Of a stretch of 64,000 nt of DNA, positions 1-9,550 are shown in pieces. Each line of letters starts with the position of its first letter. The stretch's first letter is position 1. Where the stretch lies: NCBI RefSeq assembly GCF_013302895.1, contig NZ_VJOK01000001.1, positions 4,048,858 through 4,112,857 of the forward strand, written 5' to 3'. The stretch is from Streptomyces albus subsp. chlorinus (GTDB lineage Bacteria > Actinomycetota > Actinomycetes > Streptomycetales > Streptomycetaceae). The notes below the pieces were generated by a model. The model saw nothing but the letters and a program-made list of their open reading frames with translations, ran no database searches and was not told the origin of the DNA. Made by a program: the position numbers and the translations under genes.

Positions 1-103
1 GACCCTGGCCGACCGAGGCGTGGACGCCTGGGTCGCGGGCGAGATCACCGAGCGCGGTGACCGCGGGGAGGCGGTCACTCTCACGGGTGACTATGCACGC
101 TGA
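1..103 (+). CDS. purM: Phosphoribosylformylglycinamidine cyclo-ligase, C-terminal end (partial)
   Basis: Only the last 33 codons are inside the window; the frame starts at base 2 and stops with TGA at 101-103. The reading contains GVDAWVAGEI followed by a short hydrophilic tail, which matches the C-terminus of PurM (AIR synthetase), the fifth step of de novo purine synthesis. In Streptomyces purM lies beside a DUF3073 gene and the vdh-bldC region, and that is the order seen here. The call rests on a short stretch plus this synteny. Confidence 0.75.
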   Translation, partial: TLADRGVDAWVAGEITERGDRGEAVTLTGDYAR

Positions 104-120
104 CCAGGCGCACGTGAGAA

Positions 121-146
121 CCCGGTCCGGTGGACGCCGGACCGGG
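121..146. terminator. Bidirectional terminator between purM and DUF3073
   Basis: A perfect 10-bp inverted repeat (CCCGGTCCGG / CCGGACCGGG) with a 6-nt loop lies between two convergent genes, 17 bases after the purM stop. There is no T-run, as is usual for actinobacterial terminators. Confidence 0.7.
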
Positions 147-166
147 CTCGGTGCGGATAGGGAACG

Positions 167-415
167 TCAGGCGCCGCGGCGCTTCGACTGGGGGCGGGAC
201 GACTCGTCGTCCTCGTCCTCCTCGTCGTTGTACAGATCCGCGTACCGTGCGTACGGGTCCTGCTCATCGTCCTCGAAGCGGCCGCCGTTCGGCGGCTCGT
301 TCGACGTCGATGCGCCCAGCTCCTCGGCCAGGCGCGAGAGGTCCGTCCCGCCAGTGTTGTACTTCAGCTGGCGGGCGACCTTCGTCTGCTTGGCCTTGGC
401 CCGGCCGCGCCCCAT
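167..415 (-). CDS. DUF3073 family protein
   Basis: This is an 82-residue basic-then-acidic protein of the small actinobacterial DUF3073 family, whose function is unknown. The N-terminus MGRGRAKAKQTKVARQLKY is the family hallmark. A variable middle follows, then an acidic stretch (YNDEEDEDDE) and a basic end (KRRGA). It is convergent with purM and has its own upstream region towards 480. The ATG is preceded by a GAGGGGG-type ribosome site. The charge pattern suggests a nucleic-acid or ribosome-associated role, but that is inference only. Confidence 0.85.
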   Translation of the reverse strand: MGRGRAKAKQTKVARQLKYNTGGTDLSRLAEELGASTSNEPPNGGRFEDDEQDPYARYADLYNDEEDEDDESSRPQSKRRGA

Positions 416-708
416 GGCTCGACCCCCTCAACGACGGGGCTCGACGGCCCCAGAGTCTTGACACGCGTTCATGGTTCATAGCGGCCTCTCAGGTGAGAGA
501 CCGGTACTCAGGGCTTCAACGGTACCTGCTTCCGCCGCCGTACGGTACGTCGCCCGCACGACACGGCCGCTGTCCGACGCGCCCCTCGACCCTTCTCGTG
601 CTGGTCAGTGGCGATTTTACCTTCCTGTAGCGGAGAGACCCGCCGTGGGGTGGTGAGACCACTGTCACGGGCCCCTCCGCGGGTGCTCACGCAGCGTTCA
701 CCGTGTGC

Positions 709-1833
709 TCACAGGCCCATGCGCTGCTCGGCGAGCCGGTCCGCTGCCGCCGCCGGGGGGACGCCGTCGGCGGCGGCCCGGTCGAAGATGGCCGCCGTCG
801 TGTCGAAAATCTTGCTCGCCTTTGCTTTCGCACGTGCGAAGTCGAAGCCGTGCAGCTCCTCCGCGACCTGGATGACACCGCCCGCGTTCACCACGTAGTC
901 CGGCGCGTAGAGGATGCCGCGCTCGGCGAGATCCTTCTCGACGCCCGGGTGGGCGAGCTGGTTGTTGGCGGCGCCGCACACGGCCTTGGCGGTCAGATGC
1001 GGCACCGTCTCGTCGTTCAGCGCGCCGCCCAGCGCGCAGGGCGCGTACAGATCCAGCCCTTCCGTCCTGATCAGCGCCTCCGTGTCGGCCACGGCCGTCA
1101 GCGGGGCGCCGGGGTGGGCGGCCAGCACGGCGCGCACGGACTCCTCGCGCACGTCCGTGACGACGACGCGGGCGCCGTCCTCGAGGAGGTGGCCGACCAG
1201 GTGCTTGCCCACCTTCCCGACCCCGGCGACGCCCACCAGCCGCTCACGCAGCGTGGGCGCGCCCCACAGCCGCTGGGCGCTGGCCCGCATCCCCTGGAAG
1301 ACGCCGAATGCGGTCAGCACGGAGGAGTCGCCGGCGCCGCCGTTCTCGGGGGAGCGGCCCGTCGTCCAGCGGCACTCCTGGGCCACCACGTCCATGTCCC
1401 GCACGTAGGTGCCCACGTCGCAGGCGGTGACGTACCGGCCGCCCAGGGAGGCGACGAAGCGCCCGTAGGCCCGCAGCAGGGCCTCGGACTTGAGCTGCTC
1501 GGGGTCGCCGATGATCACGGCCTTGCCGCCGCCGTGGTCGAGGCCGGCCAGCGCGTTCTTGTACGACATGCCGCGCGCCAGGTCGAGCGCGTCGAGCACC
1601 GCGGACCGCTCGGGATCGGCCGAGCCCGCGTACGCGTGGAAGCGGGTGCCGCCCAGCGCGGGGCCGAGCGCGGTGGAGTGGATCGCGATGACGGCCTTCA
1701 GGCCGCTGGCGCGGTCCTGGCAGAGGACGACCTGCTCGTGGCCGCCCTGCTCGGAGCGGAAGAGGGTGGAGGTGACCGGGTCCCCGGCGGGGACACCGGA
1801 GGGAACGCCGGCGGAAGGTGGTACCTCGATCAC
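709..1833 (-). CDS. vdh: Valine dehydrogenase (Glu/Leu/Phe/Val dehydrogenase family)
   Basis: The product (374 aa) should oxidatively deaminate valine and other branched-chain amino acids to 2-oxo acids with NAD+, feeding acyl-CoA precursors for fatty acids and polyketides. Visible features are the glycine-rich substrate segment [12 protein letters not shown], the catalytic-lysine region [13 protein letters not shown] near residue 90, the ACDVGT motif, and a C-terminal Rossmann domain with [12 protein letters not shown]. The frame is open further upstream, but GTG at 1833 is preceded by AGGAG at 8-nt spacing and gives the family's usual length of about 360-375 aa. Its position next to DUF3073 and bldC matches Streptomyces vdh. 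Confidence 0.9.
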   Translation of the reverse strand: MIEVPPSAGVPSGVPAGDPVTSTLFRSEQGGHEQVVLCQDRASGLKAVIAIHSTALGPALGGTRFHAYAGSADPERSAVLDALDLARGMSYKNALAGLDHGGGKAVIIGDPEQLKSEALLRAYGRFVASLGGRYVTACDVGTYVRDMDVVAQECRWTTGRSPENGGAGDSSVLTAFGVFQGMRASAQRLWGAPTLRERLVGVAGVGKVGKHLVGHLLEDGARVVVTDVREESVRAVLAAHPGAPLTAVADTEALIRTEGLDLYAPCALGGALNDETVPHLTAKAVCGAANNQLAHPGVEKDLAERGILYAPDYVVNAGGVIQVAEELHGFDFARAKAKASKIFDTTAAIFDRAAADGVPPAAAADRLAEQRMGL

Positions 1834-2046
1834 GGTGGTGACTCCTGGAATCGCGTCTGGGCCCTCGTGCCGGACCGGCCGCTTGTGGCGGTCACGGCCC
1901 GGGAGGGCCGGTCCGCAAGCAGCGTACGACCCGCGCGGCGAGGGCACGTTGCGGTCCCACGATCGGGGTAGTCAACTGTCTGCCAGGCCCGTCCCGCAAC
2001 GGTTCGGACGGTTCGCAGAGGCTTGGTCGATGCTTGGAGGAAATGC

Positions 2047-2922
2047 GTGGCTGACACAGCGCCGGTCGTCGTCCCGTACGCGGCGTATCTGCGGGTCTAT
2101 GAACCGCTGGCGGCCTTCCCGGAGCCGGAGCGCTCCCACTGGATCGCATATGCGAAGGCCGGGCGCTTTCCGACCGCGCAGGACGAAATCCGCCGCGCGC
2201 TGGCGGACTTGGTGCCGGTGCCGCCCGTGGTGGTCCCCGTCCGGGAGAGCGCCGAGGCGTTCGTGACGGAGGTGGACGGGGTGACCTGCGTCTGCCCCTG
2301 GCGCACCCGGCTGCGCGGCTGGCAGGCGCTCACTGCCCTCACCCAGGCCGCCGGCAACCGGGAACTCGACCTTCCCCAGCCGGTGCTGGACGCCGCGCTG
2401 CCGCCCGTCGTACGGCGCCAGGCCACGGCCGACTACGAACGGTGGCGGGAGCGCAACCCGGACGCGCGGCCCTGGATCCGTACGGCGCTGTGGCATGTGC
2501 CGGTGCGGTGGTTCGTTCTTTTCGTGGACGAAGAAAGGGAGTTTGCGAAGCCGGAAACGGGTGAGGAGAGCGGACAGCAGTTCGTTCTCCGCTACCGCAC
2601 TCCCATGGTGGAGGCGAGGCGACGCCTCGCCCGCGGCCTGAAGGTGCTCCGCGAAGAGCTGGAGGAGGGACCGCTCGTCGACGGACTGGTCGACGTGGGC
2701 CGCTGGCTGGAGGAGTTCCACCCGCGCTCCCTCGTCGAGCTGGACTACGGCGGGCTGGTCCACGCGATCCCCGAGGAGCAGCTCGCGGGAGACCACTCCG
2801 CGGCCGACGTCACGGAGGGCCTGGCCGCCCTCCGTGAGGGAGACGCCGAGCGGGCGGGTGCGGTGTACGAGCGGCTGACGGAGCGCTGGAGGGCGGTCCG
2901 CCAGCTCCAGTACGCGAGCTGA
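2047..2922 (+). CDS. Conserved hypothetical protein (291 aa)
   Basis: This soluble protein lies between vdh and bldC, a position conserved in Streptomyces. No catalytic motif is recognised. It has no signal peptide or membrane segment. It contains a short cysteine pair (TCVCPW), several Trp/Arg-rich stretches, an acidic helical region around residues 185-230 and a helical C-terminus ending in RQLQYAS. The frame opens at 2023, but GTG at 2047 follows GGAGG closely and is the better start. It is transcribed divergently from vdh, so the two share about 210 bp of promoter region. A hairpin follows the stop codon. Confidence 0.8.
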   Translation: MADTAPVVVPYAAYLRVYEPLAAFPEPERSHWIAYAKAGRFPTAQDEIRRALADLVPVPPVVVPVRESAEAFVTEVDGVTCVCPWRTRLRGWQALTALTQAAGNRELDLPQPVLDAALPPVVRRQATADYERWRERNPDARPWIRTALWHVPVRWFVLFVDEEREFAKPETGEESGQQFVLRYRTPMVEARRRLARGLKVLREELEEGPLVDGLVDVGRWLEEFHPRSLVELDYGGLVHAIPEEQLAGDHSAADVTEGLAALREGDAERAGAVYERLTERWRAVRQLQYAS

Positions 2923-2945
2923 GGCCCGCCCAGGGCCCCCACCCC

Positions 2946-2987
2946 CCGGACGGCGGGGGAGGCCGCCTGGGCGGCCCCGCCGTCCGG
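2946..2987 (+). terminator. Hairpin terminator after the 291-aa gene
   Basis: The arms CCGGACGGCGGGG and CCCCGCCGTCCGG pair perfectly over 13 bp around a loop of about 16 nt, starting 24 bases after the stop codon. Confidence 0.7.
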
Positions 2988-3443
2988 CGGGGGAGGAGTG
3001 GGACCTACGTCCCGAACCGGGTCTTTGCCTCAAGCGTGATGGATTGCACTTAAACGGGTCTTGCTCTCAGAGCTATCCCTCGTGTCAAAATAGGACAAGG
3101 AGTTCGCACAGGACTCCTTCCGTCCAACTATGGGTGGATAGATCGGTATTGCGCTCCTTGGTGGGTCTGATGACCCCTGCTCCCGTTGTGACTGATCGTT
3201 ACAGCGGGATGACTGTCCGCTATGGGATGGTCCATCGGCTTCCGCCGAGGTTGAACACCTGAGAGGGCAATTCCATCGGTTTGGCCGACGTGGCTGGACA
3301 GATGGTGTAGTTGTAGTGCCGAGGACAAGCCGTTCGTCCTATAACCGACTCGGCTCGCGTCCGCCATATCGGGCAACGCGGGTCAAGGTGCAGAATTTAG
3401 AGGAAAGAACCGTGATGGTTCGGTTCTCCCGAGGAGGCCGCTC
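2988..3443 (+). promoter_or_regulatory. Long upstream region of bldC
   Basis: No gene is seen in these 456 bases, and the local GC content is lower than in the flanks. A TATAAC-like -10 candidate lies at 3340-3345, without a well-spaced -35. Close to the start codon an inverted repeat (AGAACCG / CGGTTCT, 3406-3427) ends four bases before the ribosome site GAGGAGG at 3431-3437. It could be an operator or an RNA structure affecting translation. Confidence 0.45.
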
Positions 3444-3650
3444 ATGACCGCTCGCACCCCTGATGCCGAGCCGCTGTTGACCCCGGCTGAGGTTGCCACG
3501 ATGTTCCGTGTGGACCCCAAGACGGTCACGCGCTGGGCAAAGGCGGGCAAGCTCACGTCCATCCGCACGCTCGGAGGACACCGCCGCTACCGCGAGGCGG
3601 AGGTTCGCGCCCTGCTGGCGGGTATCCCGCAGCAGCGCAGCGAGGCCTGA
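3444..3650 (+). CDS. bldC: Developmental regulator BldC (MerR-like DNA-binding protein)
   Basis: BldC (68 aa) is a small DNA-binding protein with a MerR-type winged helix and no effector domain. In Streptomyces it controls the timing of entry into development and represses sporulation genes by binding cooperatively to direct repeats. The sequence shows the whole fold: LLTPAEVATMFRVDPKTVTR (helix-turn-helix), WAKAGKLTSIRTLGGHRRY (wing) and REAEVRALL. The length is exactly that of the family. GAGGAGG is placed 6 nt before ATG. The gene is monocistronic with its own long leader and a strong terminator. Confidence 0.97.
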   Translation: MTARTPDAEPLLTPAEVATMFRVDPKTVTRWAKAGKLTSIRTLGGHRRYREAEVRALLAGIPQQRSEA

Positions 3651-3769
3651 TCAGCCCACTGACCAGGCACAACAGCACCACCTAAGGGTACTCACGGGGC
3701 CCCCACCCCACGAGATCGCCCGCTCAGCACCACACGGCCAGGCCGCTGCCCCAACAGGGCTTGTCCGTT

Positions 3770-3809
3770 GATCGCGCCGGACTCCGCCGGGTCCGGCGCG
3801 ATCTTTTTT
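3770..3809 (+). terminator. Rho-independent terminator of bldC
   Basis: A perfect 13-bp stem (GATCGCGCCGGAC / GTCCGGCGCGATC) with an 8-nt loop is followed by six T residues. This is one of the few canonical intrinsic terminators in the window. Confidence 0.9.
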
Positions 3810-4066
3810 GTGCCCGGAAACCGCAGGTCGCTGGGGGTTGCTGAGCGCTGCTGCGCGGTTGTGGGAGGCCGGTCGCAGCGGTCCGGAGCGGGGATGCTGC
3901 GGCGGGACCGGACGCCGGTGCAATTGCACATATTAAATTGAGGGCTTCTGAGGGGGCCTCAGGTTCCCTGCCGGAACGGCTCAGTTGAGTGACACCTGCC
4001 ACACACGGGGGGTCTTGTGAGCGGCGCCACCCGTACGGTAATGCGCCAACGACTGGGCGCAGCACG

Positions 4067-4237
4067 TCACTTGCGGGTCCGGGCGCCCCGGAGCGGCCCG
4101 CCCGCGAGCGCCAGCCGCAGCAGCCGGTGGCAGACCGGGCAGTGCCGCCTCGCGTGCCGGCGGCGGCCGGCGGCGGCGAGATGCGTCCGCAGGAGCACCC
4201 GTGCCTCCGCGCGCACCGCCTCCTGGAACCCGGCCAT
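4067..4237 (-). CDS. DUF6274 family small protein
   Basis: A 56-residue basic protein with a CPVCHRLLRLAL zinc-knuckle-like segment (C-x2-CH) after a helical stretch rich in Arg and His. It resembles the short Streptomyces proteins found next to bldC and annotated as DUF6274; their function is unknown. I chose the ATG at 4237 because GGAGGTG lies just upstream; an in-frame ATG 15 bases earlier is possible. It is convergent with bldC. The reading is short but coherent, with the Cys/His pattern as its main support. Confidence 0.6.
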   Translation of the reverse strand: MAGFQEAVRAEARVLLRTHLAAAGRRRHARRHCPVCHRLLRLALAGGPLRGARTRK

Positions 4238-4422
4238 CGCCCTCACCTCCACGGCCAGGACTACCCCCGCCCCCCGTCCGCGTCAACACGGCGGGGCCAT
4301 CGGGCGAGTGAGCCCGCCCTCCGTGCGGCGAGGGGCGGAGGCCGTCCGGGCGGCGGAGGAGCGCGGCGGAGGAGCGCTCTGCGGTAGGGGTGCGGCAGTG
4401 GGTGAAGGGGCGGGCACAGCAA

Positions 4423-4456
4423 CGAGGCCCGGGTAACCGTGGTCACCCGGGCCTCG
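4423..4456 (-). terminator. Terminator of tRNA-Asp
   Basis: A perfect 12-bp inverted repeat (CGAGGCCCGGGT / ACCCGGGCCTCG) lies immediately downstream of the minus-strand tRNA. Confidence 0.8.
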
Positions 4457-4464
4457 TCGACGAG

Positions 4465-4539
4465 CGGTCCTGACGGGATTTGAACCCGCGGCCTCCACCT
4501 TGACAGGGTGGCGAGCACTCCAAACTGCTCCACAGGACC
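4465..4539 (-). tRNA. tRNA-Asp (GTC)
   Basis: Read on the minus strand, the cloverleaf is complete: acceptor GGTCCTG/CAGGACC, D-arm GAGC..GCTC, anticodon arm CCACC-CTGTCAA-GGTGG with anticodon GTC, and T-arm with TTCAAAT. An identical copy is present at 15684-15758. Confidence 0.95.
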
Positions 4540-4604
4540 TCGCGAGATGGAACTCTACAGCAGGTCAGGCCCCAAGAGCGAACTCACTCACAGCGACGGG
4601 ACGC

Positions 4605-7600
4605 TCACGGCGCGGCGGCGTCCACCGCCTTGATGATCCGTTTGTCGGAGACGGGGTACGCCGTGCCCAGCGCGTGCGCGAAGTAGCTCACCCGCAGCTC
4701 CTCGATCATCCAGCGGATGTCCCGCGCGGCCTGCGGCACCGGCCGCCCCGGCGGGAACTGTTCGAGCAGCCACAGGTACTCGTCCCGCATCTCGTGCACC
4801 TTCGCCATCCGCGTGCGGTCCCGCTCCACGTTGTGCGGGAGCTGCTGGAGGCGCCGGTCGGCGGCGATCAGGTAGCGCATCAGGTCGGGCAGCCGCCCGG
4901 CGCCGTGCTCGGTCACGAACCCCGGCTTGATCATCTCGCCGAGCTGTTCGCGCACGTCCGCGACGGAGTCGGCCAGCACGGGGCTGGTCGTCGCCCGCAG
5001 GCGGCCCTCGCACGCGTGCCAGGCCGCCAGTACCTCCTGGGTCTGGCGGACCGTCCGCAAGGTGGCGTCCACCAGGTCGGCCCGCACGGCGTCGAACAGC
5101 TTGCGGAAGCCCTCCTCGTCCCAGGCGGGGCCGCCGTGGGCGGCCACCAGCTGGTCCACGGTGGCGGCGACGCAGTCCTCGAACAGGGCCTGCACGCTGC
5201 CGTGCGGGGAGCGCGAAAGCGCCAGCTTCTGCTGGTTGTTCAGCTTCGACTGGGCGTACTTGGCGGGGTCGGAAGGGAGGTTGAGCAGGATGAGGCGGCG
5301 GGTGCCGTGCCACATCGCCCTGCGCTGCTCCGCCTCGGTGTCGAACAGCCGGACCGCCACCGAGGCGCCCTCGTCCGCGAGCGCCGGGTACGCCTTGACG
5401 GGCTGGCCCGCGCGCCGCGTCTCGAAAGTGCGGGGGAGGGTGCCGACGGTCCAACTGGTGAGCCCGGTGCGCTGGAGGGAGCCGGCCGGCTCCGCCGCCC
5501 CGCCGGCCGCTCCGGAAGCTCCCCCGGGGCCGCCACGGGACCTCTTGTGCGCCTTGTGGGCCGCCGCCCGCGCCGAGGACTCGAACGCCTTCGACAGCGC
5601 CGTCCGCGTCTGCGCCCTGAGCCGTACCTGGAGTTCCTCGACGTCCTTGCTCTCGGCGAGCTTGCGGCGCCGCTCGTCCGTCACCCGGAAAGTGATCCTG
5701 AGGTGGTCGGGAACCTTCGCCCAGTCGAAGTCCTGGGCGGAGACGGGCACCCCCACCATCCGCTGCAGCTCCCGCGCCAGCGTGTACGTCAGCGGCTCCT
5801 GGCCCGGGGCGGCCCGGCGCAGGAACTCCTTGGCGTAGTTGGGCGCGGGCACGTAGTGCCGGCGGACCGCCTTGGGCAGCGAGCGGATCAGCTCGGTGAC
5901 CAGGTCCTCGCGCAGGCCCGGGATCTGCCAGTCGAAGCCCTCGGCCGTCACCTGGTTGAGCACCTGGAGCGGGATGTGCACGGTGACGCCGTCCGCGTCG
6001 GCACCCGGCTCGAACTGGTAGGTCACCGGCAGTGCCAGCCCGCCCTGCCGCCACACGTCCGGGTAGTCGGAGGCGGAGATCTCCTCGGCCCGGTCGCTGA
6101 TGAGCATCGACTTCTCGAAGTTGAGCAGGTCGGGCTCTTCGCGCCGCTTCTTCTTCCACCAGGAGTCGAAGTGCGCGCCGGAGACGACGTGTTCGGGCAC
6201 GCGCTGGTCGTAGAAGTCGTACAGCGTCTCGTCGTCGACGAGGATGTCGCGGCGCCGGGCGCGGTGCTCCAGCTCCTCCACCTCGTCCAGCAGCTTGCGG
6301 TTGTCGCGGAAGAACTGGTGGTGGGTGCGCCAGTCGCCCTCCACCAGCGCGTTGCGGAGGAACAGGTCGCGCGAGGTCTCCGGGTCGATCCGGCCGTAGT
6401 TGACCTTCCGCTGGGCGACGATCGGCACCCCGTACAGCGTCACCCGCTCGTACGCCATCACCGCCGCCTGCTTCTGCTCCCAGTGCGGCTCGCTGTAGGT
6501 GCGCTTGACCAGGTGCTGGGCGAGCGGCTCGATCCACTCCGGCTCGATCTTCGCGTTGACCCGCGCCCACAGCCGCGAGGTCTCCACGAGCTCCGCCGAC
6601 ATCACCCAGCGCGGCGGCTTCCTGAACAGCGCGGAGCCGGGGAAGACGGCGAACTTGGCGCCCCGCGCCCCCAGGTACTCGTTCTTGTCGGTGTCCTTCA
6701 GGCCGATGTGTGACAGCAGGCCCGCGAGCAGCGACTGGTGCACCGCGTCCGGCGACGCCTCCTGGCCGTCCGGCTCGCCCAGCCGGATCTTCATCGTCCT
6801 GGCGACCTGCCGCAGCTGGCTGTAGATGTCCTGCCATTCGCGTATCCGCAGGTAGTTGAGGAACTCCGCCTTGCACATGCGGCGGAACGCGGAGGAGGAC
6901 AGCTCCCGCTGCTGCTCGCGCACATAGCGCCACAGGTTGAGCAACGCCATGAAGTCGCTGCTCTCGTCCTTGAACCGGGCGTGCTGCTGGTCGGCCTGCT
7001 GCTGCTTGTCGGCGGGGCGTTCGCGCGGGTCCTGGATGGAGAGCGCCGCCGCGATCACCATCACCTCGTGCACGCAGCCGTTCTTGTCGGCCTCCAGCAC
7101 CATGCGGGCCAGCCGCGGGTCGACGGGCAGCTGGGCCAGGCTGCGGCCCGTCCTCGTCAGCCTCCGCGTCCCGTCCTGCTGGATGTCCAGCGCGCCCAGC
7201 TCCTCCAGCAGCTGCACGCCCGCCTTGATGCTGCGGTGGTCCGGCGGGTCGATGAAGGGGAACTTCTCGATGTCCCCCAGGCCGGCCGCCGTCATCTGGA
7301 GGATGACGGAGGCGAGGTTGGTGCGCAGGATCTCCGGGTCGGTGAACTCCGGCCGGGAGAGGAAGTCCTCCTCCGAGTACAGCCGGATGCAGATGCCCTC
7401 CGACGTACGGCCGGAGCGGCCCTTGCGCTGGTTGGCGCTCGCCTGGCTGATGGGCTCGATCGGCAGCCGCTGCACCTTGGTGCGGTGGCTGTAGCGCGAG
7501 ATGCGGGCCGTGCCGGGGTCGATGACGTACTTGATGCCCGGGACGGTCAGCGACGTCTCCGCCACGTTGGTCGCCAGCACGATGCGGCGGCCGGTGTGCG

Positions 7601-8648
7601 GCTGGAAGACGCGGTGCTGCTCGGCGTGCGAGAGCCGTGCGTACAGGGGCAGGATCTCCACGTCCCCGCGGCCCGGCTGGTGGCCCTGGACGCGCTTGAA
7701 CTTCTTCTCCAGCGCGTCCGCCGTGTCGCGGATCTCCCGCTCGCCGGAGAGGAACACCAGGATGTCGCCCGGCCCCTCGGCGTGCAGCTCGTCCACCGCG
7801 TCCAAGATCGCGGTCACCTGGTCGCGGTCCGGAGCCGCGGAAGGCTCCTCGTCCTCCTCCAGCAGCGGCCGGTAGCGCACCTGAACCGGATACGTCCGCC
7901 CGCTGACCTCGACGATCGGCGCGTCACCGAAGTGCCGGGAGAACCGCTCCGGGTCGATCGTCGCCGAGGTGATGATCACCTTCAGGTCGGGCCGCTTCGG
8001 CAGCAGCTGCGCGAGGTAGCCGAGCAGGAAGTCGATGTTCAGCGAGCGCTCGTGCGCCTCGTCGATGATGATCGTGTCGTACTGGCGCAGCTCGCGGTCC
8101 TGCTGGATCTCCGCCAGCAGGATGCCGTCGGTCATCAGCTTGACCAGCGTGTGGTCCTTCACCTGGTCGGTGAAGCGGACCTTCCAGCCGACGGCCTCGC
8201 CCAGCCGCGTCCCCAGCTCCTCCGCGACCCGCTCGGCGACCGTCCGCGCGGCGATACGGCGCGGCTGGGTGTGACCGATCACACCCTGGATGCCGCGGCC
8301 CAGCTCCATGCAGATCTTCGGTATCTGCGTCGTCTTGCCCGAGCCCGTCTCGCCCGCGACGATCACCACCTGGTGGTCGCGGACGGCTTCGAGGATCGCG
8401 TCCTTCTTCTGGCTGACGGGCAGCTGCTCGGGATACGTGATCCGCGGAAGCGCCTCGCGGCGGGCGGCCACCCGCAGCTCGGAGGCGTCCATCGCCGCGG
8501 AGATCTCGGCGAGGACCGAAGCGCGGGCCTCCTCCTTGCGGATCTTCCGGGCACCCGCCAGCCGGCGGGCCAGCCGGTGCTGGTCGCCCAGCATGAGGTC
8601 GGGGAGGCGGGCCGCCAGCTGGCGGGGGGAGGGGATGGAAGTCGACAT
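4605..8648 (-). CDS. hrpA: ATP-dependent RNA helicase HrpA (DEAH box)
   Basis: A large (1347 aa) DEAH-box helicase of the HrpA type. The order is: N-terminal helical segment, Walker A GETGSGKTT at about residue 100, DEAH motif IIDEAHERS at about 195, SATID, the second RecA domain with ATNVAETSLTVPGI and QRKGRSGR, a helicase-associated region, an OB-like part, and the long C-terminal region characteristic of bacterial HrpA. E. coli HrpA is about 1300 aa, so the length fits. The frame is open further upstream, but ATG at 8648 begins the recognisable N-terminus and lies 82 bases from the divergent gene. HrpA enzymes are implicated in mRNA processing and translation quality control. Confidence 0.93.
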   Translation of the reverse strand: MSTSIPSPRQLAARLPDLMLGDQHRLARRLAGARKIRKEEARASVLAEISAAMDASELRVAARREALPRITYPEQLPVSQKKDAILEAVRDHQVVIVAGETGSGKTTQIPKICMELGRGIQGVIGHTQPRRIAARTVAERVAEELGTRLGEAVGWKVRFTDQVKDHTLVKLMTDGILLAEIQQDRELRQYDTIIIDEAHERSLNIDFLLGYLAQLLPKRPDLKVIITSATIDPERFSRHFGDAPIVEVSGRTYPVQVRYRPLLEEDEEPSAAPDRDQVTAILDAVDELHAEGPGDILVFLSGEREIRDTADALEKKFKRVQGHQPGRGDVEILPLYARLSHAEQHRVFQPHTGRRIVLATNVAETSLTVPGIKYVIDPGTARISRYSHRTKVQRLPIEPISQASANQRKGRSGRTSEGICIRLYSEEDFLSRPEFTDPEILRTNLASVILQMTAAGLGDIEKFPFIDPPDHRSIKAGVQLLEELGALDIQQDGTRRLTRTGRSLAQLPVDPRLARMVLEADKNGCVHEVMVIAAALSIQDPRERPADKQQQADQQHARFKDESSDFMALLNLWRYVREQQRELSSSAFRRMCKAEFLNYLRIREWQDIYSQLRQVARTMKIRLGEPDGQEASPDAVHQSLLAGLLSHIGLKDTDKNEYLGARGAKFAVFPGSALFRKPPRWVMSAELVETSRLWARVNAKIEPEWIEPLAQHLVKRTYSEPHWEQKQAAVMAYERVTLYGVPIVAQRKVNYGRIDPETSRDLFLRNALVEGDWRTHHQFFRDNRKLLDEVEELEHRARRRDILVDDETLYDFYDQRVPEHVVSGAHFDSWWKKKRREEPDLLNFEKSMLISDRAEEISASDYPDVWRQGGLALPVTYQFEPGADADGVTVHIPLQVLNQVTAEGFDWQIPGLREDLVTELIRSLPKAVRRHYVPAPNYAKEFLRRAAPGQEPLTYTLARELQRMVGVPVSAQDFDWAKVPDHLRITFRVTDERRRKLAESKDVEELQVRLRAQTRTALSKAFESSARAAAHKAHKRSRGGPGGASGAAGGAAEPAGSLQRTGLTSWTVGTLPRTFETRRAGQPVKAYPALADEGASVAVRLFDTEAEQRRAMWHGTRRLILLNLPSDPAKYAQSKLNNQQKLALSRSPHGSVQALFEDCVAATVDQLVAAHGGPAWDEEGFRKLFDAVRADLVDATLRTVRQTQEVLAAWHACEGRLRATTSPVLADSVADVREQLGEMIKPGFVTEHGAGRLPDLMRYLIAADRRLQQLPHNVERDRTRMAKVHEMRDEYLWLLEQFPPGRPVPQAARDIRWMIEELRVSYFAHALGTAYPVSDKRIIKAVDAAAP

Positions 8649-8730
8649 ACCGTGCCCAAGGATCGCACCCCGCGGGCCCGGGTGGCGAACGGTTTGCAAC
8701 CGGGGCGAGGGGTTCCGCGTCGATCCCTGC

Positions 8731-9489
8731 GTGGGGACACGGGGGAACGACGGGAAAGCGGCGACGGGGACGAGCGCCGGGGCGACCGCGCGCCGCAGGC
8801 GGTGGACGCGGGCGCTCGTGCTGGTCTGCGTCCTCGCGCTGCTGCCCGCGACCTGGCTGCGGCTGTCCACCGACGGCCGCGTGAGGGCCGCGGACCGGGC
8901 CCCCGCGGCGCCGGTGGCCGTCGTCTTCGGCGCGGGCCTGCGGGACGGCGAGCCCTCCCCCTACCTGGCGCACCGCCTCGACACCGCCGCCGGCCTCTAC
9001 CGCGCCGGCAAGGCCCGCGTGCTCCTCGTCTCCGGGGACAACAGCCGCCGCGACTACGACGAACCCGGCGCCATGCGCGCCTACCTCACCGCACACGGCG
9101 TCCCGGCGTCCCGCGTCGTCACGGACCACGCGGGCTTCGACACCTGGGACTCGTGCACCCGGGCGGCCCGCGTCTTCGGGGTGCGCCGGGCGCTGCTCGT
9201 CAGCCAGGACTACCACGTGCGCCGGGCCCTGGCGCTGTGCCGGGCGGCGGGCATCGACGCCACCGGCGTCCCGGTCGACGAGCCGCGGGACCTGACCTGG
9301 TTCGCCGGCGGGTTCCGGGAGCTGCCCGGCGCGGTGAAGGCGGCGTTCGACGCGGCGTTCACGCCCGACCCGCACCTTCTCGGCCCACGGGAGCGGGGGG
9401 TGGAGCGCGCCCTCGCGCGCTCCGCCGCGTCGCGCCCGGGGCCGCACCTCCACCGCACGACCCCCCTCGCCACCGCGCACACCCGGTGA
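8731..9489 (+). CDS. SanA/YdcF-like membrane-anchored protein (DUF218)
   Basis: A 252-aa protein with an Arg-rich N-terminus, one membrane anchor (about residues 28-45, LVLVCVLALLPATWL) and an extracytoplasmic ElyC/SanA/YdcF (DUF218) domain. Family motifs visible are VVFGAGLRDGEPSPYLAHRL, RVLLVSGDN, YDEPGAM, the conserved acidic pair near DHAGFDTWDSC and LLVSQDYHVRRAL. Such proteins act at the cell envelope; SanA affects envelope permeability and ElyC affects peptidoglycan assembly. The start is uncertain: GTG at 8731 lacks a clear ribosome site but is the last start that keeps the anchor. It is divergent from hrpA. Confidence 0.8.
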   Translation: MGTRGNDGKAATGTSAGATARRRRWTRALVLVCVLALLPATWLRLSTDGRVRAADRAPAAPVAVVFGAGLRDGEPSPYLAHRLDTAAGLYRAGKARVLLVSGDNSRRDYDEPGAMRAYLTAHGVPASRVVTDHAGFDTWDSCTRAARVFGVRRALLVSQDYHVRRALALCRAAGIDATGVPVDEPRDLTWFAGGFRELPGAVKAAFDAAFTPDPHLLGPRERGVERALARSAASRPGPHLHRTTPLATAHTR

Positions 9490-9550
9490 AGCGCTCGTGA
9501 GGCACTCGTGAAACACCAGTGAAACACCCGTACGAAAGCGACAGGTACTC

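Noticed and set aside
4500..6933. Long open frames opposite or out of frame with hrpA (for example 737 aa on the plus strand)
   Set aside because: They are shadows of the GC-rich coding frame: composition is unnatural (Arg/Val/Gly/His runs) and no domain is visible.
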